From positions 62,001 through 126,000 of the forward strand of contig JASFHK010000001.1 of NCBI GenBank assembly GCA_050123275.1: DNA of 64,000 nt, written 5' to 3'. Position 1 is the first letter of the stretch, and each line of letters begins with the position of its first letter. This document shows, in pieces, positions 56,572-64,000 of the stretch. This DNA is from E44-bin88 sp050123275. Its GTDB lineage: Bacteria; Chloroflexota; Dehalococcoidia; Dehalococcoidales; BS750m-G39. The position numbers were made by a program, and so were the translations under genes. The notes under the pieces are model-generated. The model was not told the DNA's origin. It worked only from the letters and a program-made list of their open reading frames with translations, and made no database searches.

Positions 56572-57413
56572 AGATTGAAAAGACAAAAGCCACCGGCTTT
56601 TGCTACGGCGTCAAGCGCGCCATCGACATACTGGAGAAGGTCTGCCGGGAGCGGGGTGAGGTGGAAACACTGGGCGCGGTGGTGCACAACCAGCAGGTGT
56701 TGAAACGGCTGGCCGATATCGGCGTCAAAGTGGCCGATAGCGTCGAGGACATCGAAGGCAAAGCGGTGGCCATCAGCTCCCACGGCGTCGCCCCCGAGGT
56801 GGAAGCCGAAATCAAGGAGCGCCAAATTGACATCGTCGACACCACCTGCCCCTTCGTTCACCGCCTCCAGACCGCCGCCCGCCGGCTGGCCAAGGCCGGT
56901 TTCCTGGTGGTCATCTACGGCGACGCCGGCCACACCGAGGTCAGGGGCGTGCTGGGCTTTGCAGAGGGAAAAGGGGTGGCCACCCTCGACGAAAAAGTGA
57001 TTACCGGGATGGAGCCCTTGCCCCGCCGCATCGGCGTCCTTTCCCAGACCACCCAGATACCCGCCGATTTCGTTGAGTTCGTCAAGAAGCTCGTCGACGG
57101 CGCCTTCAGCCGCGACTCCGAGCTGCGCGTTATCGACACCATCTGCCACGACATCAGGGAGCGGCAGGCGCAGGCGCTCAAGCTGGCGGAAAGAGTCGAC
57201 CTGATGCTGGTCATCGGCGGCCACGGCTCCGCCAACACCAACCGCCTGGCCGAGCTTTGCGCGGCGGTCACCGAGACGCATTTGGTCGAGACCGCCGCCG
57301 ACATCGAGCCGGGGTGGTTTGAGGGCAAGCAGAAAATAGGCGTGACCTCGGGGGCTTCCACCGCCGAGGCCACTATTGACCAGGTTTTAGCCAGATTGGA
57401 AAAGCTGGCTTAG
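56568..57413 (+). CDS. ispH: 4-hydroxy-3-methylbut-2-enyl diphosphate reductase
   Basis: 281 residues from a GTG. IspH is the last enzyme of the MEP isoprenoid pathway and carries a 4Fe-4S cluster. The three cluster cysteines are visible: Cys12 (ATGFCYGVKRAIDI), Cys94 (DTTCPFVHRLQ) and Cys193 (DTICHDIRERQ). Substrate-binding His residues lie in GAVVHNQQVLKRL and ISSHGV, the catalytic Glu/Thr in GDAGHTEVRGVLG, and the end has the usual VTSGASTAEATIDQVL. Linked to plsC by overlapping start and stop. Confidence 0.97.
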   Translation: MKIEKTKATGFCYGVKRAIDILEKVCRERGEVETLGAVVHNQQVLKRLADIGVKVADSVEDIEGKAVAISSHGVAPEVEAEIKERQIDIVDTTCPFVHRLQTAARRLAKAGFLVVIYGDAGHTEVRGVLGFAEGKGVATLDEKVITGMEPLPRRIGVLSQTTQIPADFVEFVKKLVDGAFSRDSELRVIDTICHDIRERQAQALKLAERVDLMLVIGGHGSANTNRLAELCAAVTETHLVETAADIEPGWFEGKQKIGVTSGASTAEATIDQVLARLEKLA

Positions 57414-57643
57414 CTATTCTTTTTACGCCGCCTTGACCTTATAAAACAGACCAGGCTGCCGATAGCGCCCACCAGGAAAGCCAGCGGCGCTAGGTAGCAG
57501 GTCGTGTAGTAAACGACACCACCCGCGTAGTAGCCGAAGCCGCTTTCCGCGTCCTGAAGGGCAGGGAAGGCGAAGGTCAGCCCCAGACCGATACCGAAAA
57601 CACCGGCGGCTATCCCCGCCGTCCACAAAAACTGCCTCAACAT
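57410..57643 (-). CDS. Small two-helix membrane protein
   Basis: 77 residues, with GGGGAGGGGCGAG directly before the ATG. Two hydrophobic helices (about residues 6-26 and 46-66: LWTAGIAAGVFGIGLGLTF; YLAPLAFLVGAIGSLVCFI) are joined by a polar loop containing DAESGFGYYAGGVVYYTT. The C-terminus is very basic (RSRRRKKNS). It overlaps the ispH end by 4 bp on the opposite strand. No family recognised. Confidence 0.6.
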   Translation of the reverse strand: MLRQFLWTAGIAAGVFGIGLGLTFAFPALQDAESGFGYYAGGVVYYTTCYLAPLAFLVGAIGSLVCFIRSRRRKKNS

Positions 57644-57696
57644 CTCGCCCCTCCCCCCTGAGAGTAGAGAATGGAAATGATGAGGTTAGCTGCTTT

Positions 57697-58812
57697 TTAT
57701 AAGCCCATCTCCTGCGCTACCACCTCGCGGAAGAACTTGGCGTCGCCGAAGGTAACCTCGGCGGCCTTGGCCCGCCGCGTGTAATATTGCAGGTCGTGGT
57801 CGATGGTCACGCCGATAGCCCCGTGGATCTGGTGAGCTAAGGCCATCACCCTCTGGCAGGCCTCGCCGGCGAAGGCTTTGGCCACGGCGACCTCTTCGCG
57901 GCAGGGCAGCCCCTCGCTAAGCATCCAGGCGGCCTTGTAGGCCGAAAGCCGGGTGCTTTCCACATCGGTGGCCATGTCGGCGCAGTAGTGCTGGATAACC
58001 TGGAAGCTGCCGATGGGCTTGCCGTACTGCTTGCGGTCTTTGGTGTACTCCACGGTCATGTCCAGTGCCTGCTGGATGCAGCCCACCATCTCGCAGCACT
58101 TGGCTACCGCCGCGCGCTGGATGATTCTTTCCACCTCTTCCCAGCCCTTGTCGGCTTCGCCCAGCAGGTTGGCCTTGGGCACTTTCACTTTGTCGAAGAC
58201 CACCTCGCAGAGCTTGTCCTCGGCGATGGTCTTTAACACCGTATGGCTGATGCCGTCGCTCTTGGCGTCGACGATGAAAATGCTGAAACCCTTGTCCGTC
58301 TTGGCCACCACCAGCATGTAGTCGGCGACATTGGCGTCGGGTACGAAGAGCTTGGTGCCGCTGATGACGTAGCTATCGCCCTCGGCGGCGGCCTTGGTCT
58401 CGATGCCGTCGGCCTCGTAGCTGGCGCTGGCTTCGGTCAGGGCCAGCGTGAAAATCTGCTCGCCGCTGGCTATCTTGGGCAGGTAGGCCGCTTTCTGCTC
58501 CTCGCTGCCGACATCCAGTATGGTAAAGCCGCTTAAGACCACCGAAGAGAAATAGGGCCCGGGCAGGCAAGCCCGCCCCATCTCCTCGATGAGCACGGCT
58601 AAATCGAGAAAGCTCATGTCGCTGCCGCCGTATTTGTCGGGGAGGGCCAGTCCCATCCAGCCCAGCCCGGCCATTTCCTGCCACAGCTCCGGCGTGTATC
58701 CCGCCTCGCTCTCTTCCATCTCCTTGACCGTCGCCTTGGGCAGCTTGTCGGTCAGGAAGTCGCGCGCCATGGTTCTTAACATTTCCTGTTCTTCAGAGAG
58801 AGCTAACTGCAT
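57697..58812 (-). CDS. Acyl-CoA dehydrogenase (second subunit-like, 371 aa)
   Basis: A flavoprotein that oxidises the alpha-beta bond of acyl-CoA. N-terminal helices (LSEEQEMLRTMARDFL; ELWQEMAGLGWMGLALPDKYGG) are followed by the flavin/substrate strand FTLALTEASASYEADGI, where the usual E-x-D/AGSD motif is altered, and SYVISGTKLFVPDANVADYMLV. The C-terminal helices include QYGKPIGSFQVIQHYCADM and HQIHGAIGVTIDHDLQYYTRRAK. The catalytic Glu position of standard enzymes is not evident, and the end has GAIGVT where others have QxxGGxG. It lies in tandem with another acyl-CoA dehydrogenase, 34 bp away. Such pairs often form alpha2-beta2 enzymes for steroid or branched acyl-CoA. Confidence 0.88.
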   Translation of the reverse strand: MQLALSEEQEMLRTMARDFLTDKLPKATVKEMEESEAGYTPELWQEMAGLGWMGLALPDKYGGSDMSFLDLAVLIEEMGRACLPGPYFSSVVLSGFTILDVGSEEQKAAYLPKIASGEQIFTLALTEASASYEADGIETKAAAEGDSYVISGTKLFVPDANVADYMLVVAKTDKGFSIFIVDAKSDGISHTVLKTIAEDKLCEVVFDKVKVPKANLLGEADKGWEEVERIIQRAAVAKCCEMVGCIQQALDMTVEYTKDRKQYGKPIGSFQVIQHYCADMATDVESTRLSAYKAAWMLSEGLPCREEVAVAKAFAGEACQRVMALAHQIHGAIGVTIDHDLQYYTRRAKAAEVTFGDAKFFREVVAQEMGL

Positions 58813-58846
58813 TATCGTTGCCTCCTAATAGTATGCTTAATCATTT

Positions 58847-60019
58847 CTAGCCGCTGGGCATTTCCAGTTTTCTCAGGGCCAGGATGTTCTTCAGTACCTC
58901 CGAGCTGCCTGCCTGCAGGCTGTAGCCCTTGGAGGACAGGTAGGAGTGATAGGCCATGCCCTTAATCGGCGCCCACTTCGACTCGGGCGAAAGCTGTCCG
59001 TAAAGCCCCATAATCTCGATGGCGGCGCCGGCCAGGCGCTGCTCGAAGGCGGTGCCGTAGGCCTTGGACATCGAGGACTCCCAGTTGGGGGCGCGCCCCT
59101 CGTCCATGACCATGGCCACGCGGTACATGTGCAACCGCCCGATTTCCAGCTCTATCTTGAGCTGGGCTACCCGCGATCGAATCAGGGGGTCCTTGGAAAT
59201 CGGCTGCCCCTTGCGCTTGGTCTCCTTGACGTATTTGGTCAGTGCGTCGAAGAGGGGATAGTTGGCCATCAGCCTTTCCATGCCGCTGCGCTCGTAGTCG
59301 AGCTGGTTCAGAATCTGGTAAAAGCCCTTGTTCCTGACGCCGATGAGGCTGGTCTTGGGTATGCGCACGTTCTCGAAGAATACTTCGTTGAAGTGCACGC
59401 CGCCGGTGATGTCGTGGATGGGTACCACGTTCACCCCGGGCAGGTCGGTGCGGAAGAAAAACTCGCTGATGCCCTTGTGCTTGGGGGCATCGGGGTCGGT
59501 GCGCGCCACCAGGTAAATCCAGTTCATGTGGGTGCCGCCGCTGGTCCAGGTCTTCTGGCCGTCGATGATAAACTCCTCGCCGTCCTCGGTGGCTTTCGTC
59601 TTCAACGAAGCCAGGTCGCTGCCGGCGTCCGGCTCGCTCATGCCCAGCCCCACGTAGGCCTCGCCGCGCAGAATCATGGGCAATAATTCCTTCTTCTGCT
59701 CGTCGGTGCCGTAGTGGACGATGGCGCCGCCTATCTGGCGGTCGGCGAACCAGTGGCAGGCGGCGGGCGCGCCGTAGCGCAGCATCTCCTCGGTCAGGAT
59801 GAGGCGGTCAACGAAAGAGCGCCCCTGTCCGCCGTACTCCTTGGGCCAGGTCAGTCCGATCCACCCCTTCTTGGCCACCCGCTTGGTGAACTCGGGGTCG
59901 TGGGCCATAATCCAGGCGTCGCAACTCGGCTCCCACAAACCCTGCTTTATCTCTCCCTCCAGAAAGTCGCGAATCTCCTGCCTGAATTTCTCCTGCTCCT
60001 CACTCAGTCTAAAATCCAT
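58847..60019 (-). CDS. Acyl-CoA dehydrogenase (390 aa)
   Basis: A full-length family member with LSEEQEKFRQEIRDFLEGEIK at the start, GWIGLTWPKEYGGQGRSF, the flavin-contact motif VGLGMSEPDAGSDLASLKT (about residues 132-150), EFIIDGQKTWTSGGTHMNWIYLVARTD and the late ALRKLEMPSG end. The C-terminal glycine-rich motif found in mitochondrial-type enzymes is replaced by AAIEIMGLYGQLS and LQAGSSEVLKNILALR. It resembles the large subunits of heteromeric FadE-type enzymes for bulky acyl-CoA, so a complex with the neighbouring 371-residue protein is likely. Substrate not known. Confidence 0.9.
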   Translation of the reverse strand: MDFRLSEEQEKFRQEIRDFLEGEIKQGLWEPSCDAWIMAHDPEFTKRVAKKGWIGLTWPKEYGGQGRSFVDRLILTEEMLRYGAPAACHWFADRQIGGAIVHYGTDEQKKELLPMILRGEAYVGLGMSEPDAGSDLASLKTKATEDGEEFIIDGQKTWTSGGTHMNWIYLVARTDPDAPKHKGISEFFFRTDLPGVNVVPIHDITGGVHFNEVFFENVRIPKTSLIGVRNKGFYQILNQLDYERSGMERLMANYPLFDALTKYVKETKRKGQPISKDPLIRSRVAQLKIELEIGRLHMYRVAMVMDEGRAPNWESSMSKAYGTAFEQRLAGAAIEIMGLYGQLSPESKWAPIKGMAYHSYLSSKGYSLQAGSSEVLKNILALRKLEMPSG

Positions 60020-60075
60020 GGTTCGGTTCTCCCTTCCTGCGGTTGCTCTTTAATTAACTTGAAAAATATAAGGGA

Positions 60076-60315
60076 TTAAGTTCTCGGTATCGCCAGACAG
60101 GTCACGGTACGGGAGATGCCGGTGATGGGGTGAATGTTACCGGTGACCAGGTCGCCGATGTCGTTGAGGCTATCGGCTTCCATTATGGCGATTATATCAT
60201 AAGGACCGGTGACGATATCAACCGACTTGACCCCTTTCAGCTTCTTCAGGGCGTTGGCGACATCCTTGTTGCGCCCCACCGAGGTTTCAATGAGTACAAA
60301 AGCCTTGGCTACCAT
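60076..60315 (-). CDS. Stand-alone Lrp/AsnC ligand-binding domain protein
   Basis: 79 residues from the ATG at 60315, nine bases after GGAGGTGG. The entire protein is the RAM/ligand-binding fold of Lrp/AsnC regulators (AFVLIETSVGRNKDVANALKKL, VDIVTGPYDIIAIMEADSLNDIGDLV, ISRTVTCLAIPRT) without a DNA-binding domain. Such proteins form rings that sense small molecules, often amino acids, and may modulate a partner. It is the first gene upstream of the two acyl-CoA dehydrogenase genes on the same strand, 56 bp away, so a metabolic sensing role for that operon is plausible. Confidence 0.88.
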   Translation of the reverse strand: MVAKAFVLIETSVGRNKDVANALKKLKGVKSVDIVTGPYDIIAIMEADSLNDIGDLVTGNIHPITGISRTVTCLAIPRT

Positions 60316-60422
60316 AGGGCCACCTCCTTGACCGCGGTCTTCGGGTTGAAAGGGGGTTGGGGAAAATATCCCAGTATATACATATACCTTTATTGATGCC
60401 ACAGTGTCAAGGTTTTTTTCAT

Positions 60423-60493
60423 AAGGGTGCTACCCCCCGGAACAGAAGTCAGCCTTGCCACTTGGCGAATTATCAGCCAGGGGTAGCGCCCTT
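60423..60493. repeat. Inverted repeat upstream of the NYN gene
   Basis: AAGGGTGCTACCCC (60423-60436) and GGGGTAGCGCCCTT (60480-60493) pair over 14 bp with a single G-T wobble, 43 bp apart. It ends 14 bp before the TATAAT that precedes the NYN gene. Confidence 0.6.
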
Positions 60494-60524
60494 CAGTGTT
60501 TGGGTAGTATAATCTGCTTGACTT

Positions 60525-61013
60525 ATGCGAAAACCGTTAATTAATGCTGCTTTCATTGATGGGAATAACTTATACAAGTCTGGTTTTGACATTGGCTGGA
60601 AGCTAGACACCAGAAAATTCAGAATACATCTAACGGAAACCTATCAGGTGAGAAAGGCCTATTACTGCATAGGGTATATACCCGATAACATAGGGCTTTA
60701 TACCAGGCTGCAAGCTGAAGGTTACGAAATGATATTCAAGAAAGTCCAGTATATTAATGGGCAGCCAAAAGGAAATGTTGATGCTGAACTGGTTCTGAAA
60801 TGTATGAACCAATATAGAGTCTATGATAAAGCTGTTATAGTAACTTCCGATGGGGATTTCGCTTGTCTAGTTAAATACTTAATGCAAAAAGGGAAACTAC
60901 GAGACGTTATCGCATCTAAAAGGGTATTGTGTTCCGATTTATTACAGGAAGCCTCTGGCACATATATCTCTTATCTTGATGACCTTAGAAACAAATTAGA
61001 ATATCTTAAATAA
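60525..61013 (+). CDS. NYN-domain protein (PIN-like, probable RNA-binding nuclease)
   Basis: 162 residues. The NYN/LabA signature begins AAFIDGNNLYKSGF (first acidic residue of the PIN-like active site). GNVDAELVLKCMNQ and KAVIVTSDGDFACLVKYL give further conserved acids, so the metal-binding site appears intact. The C-terminus is helical and ends EASGTYISYLDDLRNKLEYLK. Known NYN proteins are RNases or RNA-binding factors. The coding sequence is clearly more AT-rich than the surrounding genes. A TATAAT ends 12 bp before the ATG with no ribosome site, so the mRNA may be leaderless. Strong inverted repeats flank the gene on both sides. Confidence 0.85.
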   Translation: MRKPLINAAFIDGNNLYKSGFDIGWKLDTRKFRIHLTETYQVRKAYYCIGYIPDNIGLYTRLQAEGYEMIFKKVQYINGQPKGNVDAELVLKCMNQYRVYDKAVIVTSDGDFACLVKYLMQKGKLRDVIASKRVLCSDLLQEASGTYISYLDDLRNKLEYLK

Positions 61014-61014
61014 C

Positions 61015-61058
61015 GAAGGGAAACCTCGTAAGGACAGAACCTTACGCCGTTTCCCTTC
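61015..61058. other. 44-nt strong hairpin directly after the NYN gene
   Basis: GAAGGGAAAC (61015-61024) pairs with GTTTCCCTTC (61049-61058), and inside it CGTAAGG (61027-61033) pairs with CCTTACG (61040-61046) around ACAGAA. The 17-bp stem starts one base after the stop codon and has no T tract, so it is not a classical terminator. The rest of the 240-bp gap holds only the promoter of the next gene. Confidence 0.65.
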
Positions 61059-61178
61059 ATGGTATCTAAGTCGTAAAATACCACTTTTACCCACTTTTGT
61101 CAACATTTTGCTACTTTTTGCCTTTTTTGCCCTGGCTCAACTTCCTCCCCGGAGATTCACTAAGGGCTTTCCCCATCC

Positions 61179-61209
61179 TTGACACAGGGTAGTTAGCTCG
61201 GCTTATAAT
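61179..61209 (+). promoter_or_regulatory. Promoter of the acyl-CoA dehydrogenase at 61253
   Basis: TTGACA at 61179-61184 and TATAAT at 61204-61209; the 19-bp spacer is longer than usual (18 bp if TTATAA is taken). Confidence 0.55.
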
Positions 61210-61252
61210 AAGCTCAATTCGTTTTTGGGTAAACACATTCGGGAGGAGTGTT

Positions 61253-62410
61253 TTGGATTATTTCTTAACCGAGCAACAGAAAGAAATCAGGAATCTGACC
61301 CGCACCATCGCCGAGGAACAGGTACTGCCGGTGCGGGCGGCCCTTGATGAGCAGGAAAAATTCCCCACGGAGATAATGAAAATACTGGCCGACGCCGGTC
61401 TTTTCGGCGTCTACATCCCCGAAAAATACGGGGGTCTGGGCGGTGGTCTGCTCGACCTCTGCCTGGTGGTGGAGCAGTTGAGCCGCGTTTGCAGCGGCGT
61501 CGCCGTCAGCTATGCCGCCAGCGGCCTGGGCACCTTTACGCTGCTCGAATTCGGCACCGACGAGCAGCGCCAGAAATACCTGCCCGATATCGCCAGCGGC
61601 CGCAAGCTGGCCGCCTTCGGTCTCACCGAGGCCGACGCCGGCAGCGACCCCGGCGGTCTCAAGACTACGGCCACGCCCACCAAGGGCGGCTACATCATTA
61701 ACGGCACCAAGCAGTTCATCACCAACGGCGAAGACGCCGAGGTTTATACCATCATCGCCCTGACCGACAAGGCCAAGGGCCCCCGCGGCGCCAGCGCCTT
61801 CATCGTCGACAAGGGCACCCCCGGCTTCACCTTCGGCAGGAAGGAAAAGAAGCTGGGCATCCGCGCTTCCTCGACGCGCGAACTGGTCTTCGAGGACTGC
61901 TTTGTCCCCGCCGACAGCATTATCGGCCGGGAGGGGATGGGCTTTATCCTCACTATGAAGTTGCTCGACCGCTCCCGCCCGGGCTTAGGCTCCCAGGCGA
62001 TGGGCCTGGCCCAGGGTGCGCTGGAGGCGGCCACGGAGTACGCCAAGCAGCGCGTCCAGTTCGGCCACCCCATCTACGCCCAGCAGGCCGTCCAGCAGAT
62101 GCTGGCCGAAATGGCCATCCGGGTCGAGGCGGCCCGGGCGCTGGTCTATTCCACCGCCCGCATGGTTGACAACGGCGTCAAGGACTTCACCAAGGAGTCG
62201 GCGATGTGCAAGGTCTTCGCCTCGGACACGGCGATGCAGGTGACCACCGACGCCATGCAGATTTTCGGCGGCGTGGGCTACATGCGCGACTACCCCATCG
62301 AGAAGATGTTCCGCGACGCCAAGATTACCCAGATATACGAGGGCTCCAACCAGGCCTTGAGGGGTGAGATTGCCTTCAAGCTGCGCAAGAAAAACGTCTT
62401 CGACTTCTAG
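61253..62410 (+). CDS. Acyl-CoA dehydrogenase (short/butyryl type)
   Basis: 385 residues from a TTG behind GGGAGGAGTG. This is a standard short-chain-type enzyme. It has FLTEQQKEIRNLTRTIAEEQ, FGVYIPEKYGGLGGGLLDLC, AAFGLTEADAGSDPGGLKT (flavin/substrate contacts, about residues 119-137), YIINGTKQFITNGEDAEVYTII, KKLGIRASSTRELVFEDCFVP, QTxQFG-type YAKQRVQFGHPIYAQQAVQQML, and the C-terminal catalytic region AMQIFGGVGYMRDYPIEKMFRDAKITQIYEGSNQ with the base Glu in YEGSNQ. It differs clearly from the two heteromeric-type enzymes encoded on the other strand. An electron-transfer flavoprotein partner is not in the window. Confidence 0.94.
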   Translation: MDYFLTEQQKEIRNLTRTIAEEQVLPVRAALDEQEKFPTEIMKILADAGLFGVYIPEKYGGLGGGLLDLCLVVEQLSRVCSGVAVSYAASGLGTFTLLEFGTDEQRQKYLPDIASGRKLAAFGLTEADAGSDPGGLKTTATPTKGGYIINGTKQFITNGEDAEVYTIIALTDKAKGPRGASAFIVDKGTPGFTFGRKEKKLGIRASSTRELVFEDCFVPADSIIGREGMGFILTMKLLDRSRPGLGSQAMGLAQGALEAATEYAKQRVQFGHPIYAQQAVQQMLAEMAIRVEAARALVYSTARMVDNGVKDFTKESAMCKVFASDTAMQVTTDAMQIFGGVGYMRDYPIEKMFRDAKITQIYEGSNQALRGEIAFKLRKKNVFDF

Positions 62411-62483
62411 CCTTCGGCTTGAACTAAACTTCCCACCCGTCTTATAATTTATAGAAGGTTCGCCCCCGAAAGGGGATTATAAA

Positions 62484-62999
62484 ATGCAAATAAACGTAGC
62501 CCAGCAACTCCGCTCGGCGATAGGCACGGTAAGGGAACACGAAGTCGAGGCGGCTCTGGATATAACCGGCGAAGGCAAGACGAGCCCGGTCAGGGGCCGG
62601 GTAACTCTGATGCGCACCGACCGCGGCATACTGGTCAAGGGGGCGCTGGGCGCCGACGTCGAGCTTAGCTGCAGCCGCTGCCTGACCCCGTTTCAGTGCT
62701 CGCTTAAGCTTAACATCGAAGAGGAATACTTTCCCACCGTGGACGTGGTCAGCGGCGCTTCTCTAACGCTGCCCGACGAGCCGGGGCTCTTTACCATCGA
62801 CACCAACCACGAGCTCGACCTGACCGACGCCGTGAGGCAGTACGCGCTGATGGCGCTGCCGATGAAGCCGCTCTGCCGCTCGGATTGCGCCGGGCTCTGT
62901 CCGGTCTGCGGTCAGAATCTGAACCAGGGGGAGTGCAAATGCCTGCCCCCGGAAGCCGACCCCCGCTGGTCCAAGCTGAAGCAAATCTTCAGCCAGTGA
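62484..62999 (+). CDS. YceD-family protein (DUF177), partner of rpmF
   Basis: 171 residues. The DUF177 pattern is present: VRGRVTLMRTDRGILVKGALGADVELSCSRCLTPF with a C-x2-C, FPTVDVVSG, the acidic NHELDLTDAVRQYALMALPMKPLCRSDC and the zinc-binding C-terminus GLCPVCGQNLNQGECKC. The gene is the usual partner of ribosomal protein L32 and the fatty-acid genes, as here. The role is linked to 23S rRNA accumulation in some bacteria and plants. The start lies after AAAGGGGAT, and the gap to rpmF is 34 bp. Confidence 0.9.
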   Translation: MQINVAQQLRSAIGTVREHEVEAALDITGEGKTSPVRGRVTLMRTDRGILVKGALGADVELSCSRCLTPFQCSLKLNIEEEYFPTVDVVSGASLTLPDEPGLFTIDTNHELDLTDAVRQYALMALPMKPLCRSDCAGLCPVCGQNLNQGECKCLPPEADPRWSKLKQIFSQ

Positions 63000-63033
63000 C
63001 TTCCAGCCGGGTGAAGAAAGGAACACTTTAGTT

Positions 63034-63237
63034 ATGGGAGCTTTACCGAAGCGAAAATACACCAAGGCACGCCAGGGCATGCGGCGCAGCCACCACGCTA
63101 TAAACGAGCCCGACCTGGTCGAGTGCCCGCAATGCCATAGTCCCAAGCTGCCCCACCACGCCTGTCCTACCTGCGGGAGCTATGCCGGCCGCGATGTCAT
63201 TGAGGTCAAGGGGCCTAAGAAGAAGCCCGAGGCTTAA
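63034..63237 (+). CDS. rpmF: Ribosomal protein L32
   Basis: 67 residues. The basic N-terminus MGALPKRKYTKARQGMRRSH is the L32 signature, and the zinc ribbon CPQCHSPKLPHHACPTCGSY contains two C-x2-C pairs, so this is the zinc-binding (C+) form of L32. GAAAGGAACAC lies upstream of the ATG. It sits between yceD and the fatty-acid synthesis genes, the standard bacterial order. Zinc-dependent ribosomal proteins may connect to the metal regulon at 22-26 kb, but no Zur box is seen here. Confidence 0.96.
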   Translation: MGALPKRKYTKARQGMRRSHHAINEPDLVECPQCHSPKLPHHACPTCGSYAGRDVIEVKGPKKKPEA

Positions 63238-63273
63238 ACTACACCGGCTCTAGCTATTTAGAGAAAGGATGCT

Positions 63274-64000
63274 GTGGCTGATTCAGTGAAGATAGCCTAC
63301 GTCTTTCCCGGTCAGGGCGCCCAGTCGGTGGGCATGGGTCGGGACCTTTATCAGGCTTTCAAGTCGGCTAAGGACGTTTTCGACAGCGCCGATGAGTCCC
63401 TGGGCTTTTCCCTGTCCCGTCTCTGTTTCGATGGGCCCGAGGACGAGTTGCGCCAGACGATTAACGCCCAGCCGGCCATCGTCACCGCCAGTTTCGCCTG
63501 CCTTGAGGCCTGCCGCGAAGCGGGTGTCGCCCTGCCCCCCGCCGATTTCGTTGCCGGGCACAGCCTGGGCGAATACACGGCGCTGGCTGCGGCGGGCGTG
63601 CTCGACTTCGGCCACACCGTCTATCTGGCGCGGGAAAGGGGTCGTCTCATGCACGCCGCCGGCCGGACGAACCCCGGCGCCATGGCGGCCATCATCGGCC
63701 TCGACGGGCTCCCCTTAGACGAGCTTTGCGCCGAGACGGGCACCCAAATCGCCAACATCAACAGCCCCGGCCAGATTGTTATCAGCGGCCCCGAGGCCGG
63801 CATCAACAGAGCGGTGGAATTAGCCAAGTCTAAAGGAGCGCACCGCGCCATCCCTTTGCAGGTAAGCGGCGCCTTCCACACCCCGCTGATGCAATCCGCC
63901 GTTGACGGCATGGCTGGAATCATAGATACTATGGAGTTCAACGACCCCGCCGTCCCCATTATCGGTAACACCACTGCCCGGCTTCTCACCACGGCCAAGG
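63274..64000 (+). CDS. fabD: Malonyl-CoA:ACP transacylase (partial, runs off right edge)
   Basis: About 242 codons from a GTG behind GAGAAAGGA to the window end, still open. FabD loads malonyl groups onto acyl carrier protein. Visible motifs are IAYVFPGQGAQSVGMGRDLY (oxyanion-hole Gln region), the nucleophile elbow FVAGHSLGEYTALAA with Ser97, and the Arg of RLMHAAG. ANINSPGQIVISGP and PLQVSGAFHTPLMQ, which carries the catalytic His, also follow. The order yceD-rpmF-fabD suggests that further fab genes follow outside the window. Confidence 0.95.
   Translation, partial: MADSVKIAYVFPGQGAQSVGMGRDLYQAFKSAKDVFDSADESLGFSLSRLCFDGPEDELRQTINAQPAIVTASFACLEACREAGVALPPADFVAGHSLGEYTALAAAGVLDFGHTVYLARERGRLMHAAGRTNPGAMAAIIGLDGLPLDELCAETGTQIANINSPGQIVISGPEAGINRAVELAKSKGAHRAIPLQVSGAFHTPLMQSAVDGMAGIIDTMEFNDPAVPIIGNTTARLLTTAK

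Noticed and set aside
57410..57643. Extending the small membrane protein as part of ispH regulation
   Set aside because: It is convergent with ispH and there is no evidence for a regulatory link.
61015..61058. Calling the hairpin a Rho-independent terminator
   Set aside because: No T run follows on either side that would fit intrinsic termination.
60403..61060. NYN gene as an integron cassette with an attC site
   Set aside because: The flanking repeats lack the RYYYAAC and GTTRRRY core sites expected of attC.

Overview
The window is GC-rich bacterial chromosome and most likely comes from a member of the Dehalococcoidia (Chloroflexota). The inference rests on an Elp3-type radical SAM/GNAT tRNA enzyme of the kind studied in Dehalococcoides, the block rpoB-rpoC-ruvB, a cobalamin riboswitch ahead of a corrinoid importer, surface proteins with a C-terminal membrane anchor instead of wall-anchoring signals, and an apparent use of very short or absent mRNA leaders. 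Several acyl-CoA dehydrogenases and a TRAP transporter point to a carbon-oxidising lineage; no reductive dehalogenase is present.

Layout. (1) 1-4.4 kb, minus strand: phage head genes (Zn/HTH protein, portal, scaffold-like protein, major capsid protein, a structural protein of unknown role, a LamG protein running off the left edge). (2) 4.5-10.8 kb, plus strand: two paralogous IPT/TIG surface proteins flanking an MMPL/RND exporter. (3) 10.9-12.5 kb, minus: an AT-richer two-gene cassette encoding a small membrane protein and an FtsZ homologue with an N-terminal two-helix membrane anchor and an altered T7 catalytic loop. (4) 12.6-14.7 kb, minus: large terminase and two small packaging-type genes, interrupted by a MITE-like repeat. 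Blocks 1 and 4 look like two parts of one phage module, and both start under the same near-palindromic operator. (5) 14.8-22.7 kb: zinc-ribbon coiled-coil protein, RNase HI, RNase P RNA, a C-terminal processing protease operon, Elp3 beside a Trm9-like methyltransferase, and acetyltransferases including RimI. (6) 22.7-26.6 kb: metal ABC importer, lgt and a Fur-family repressor, with two Fur/Zur-type boxes. (7) 26.7-30.1 kb: sigma factor, probable anti-sigma factor and secreted SIMPL/OB-like proteins. (8) 30.1-34.3 kb: QueH, then an operon of an HTH regulator, four small membrane proteins and an ABC-2 exporter. (9) 34.5-43.9 kb: ruvB, rpoC and rpoB, both polymerase subunits with long acidic C-terminal tails. 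(10) 44-50.4 kb: cupin, DUF169 protein, tRNA-Leu, a surface protein, adenine deaminase/hpt, and btuCD behind a cobalamin riboswitch. (11) 50.4-55.6 kb: TRAP transporter, then a tagatose-type sugar phosphate kinase and aldolase. (12) 55.9-64 kb: plsC-ispH, acyl-CoA dehydrogenases, a stand-alone Lrp/AsnC ligand-binding protein, an AT-rich NYN-domain gene bracketed by strong hairpins, and the yceD-rpmF-fabD start of a fatty-acid synthesis cluster.

The most unusual item is the membrane-anchored FtsZ paralogue and its partner between two phage blocks. Others are the Elp3/Trm9-like pair, the shared phage operator, the putative zinc regulon that includes lgt, the acidic polymerase tails, the ruvB gene without a canonical start codon, and a family of four palindrome-rich intergenic repeats.
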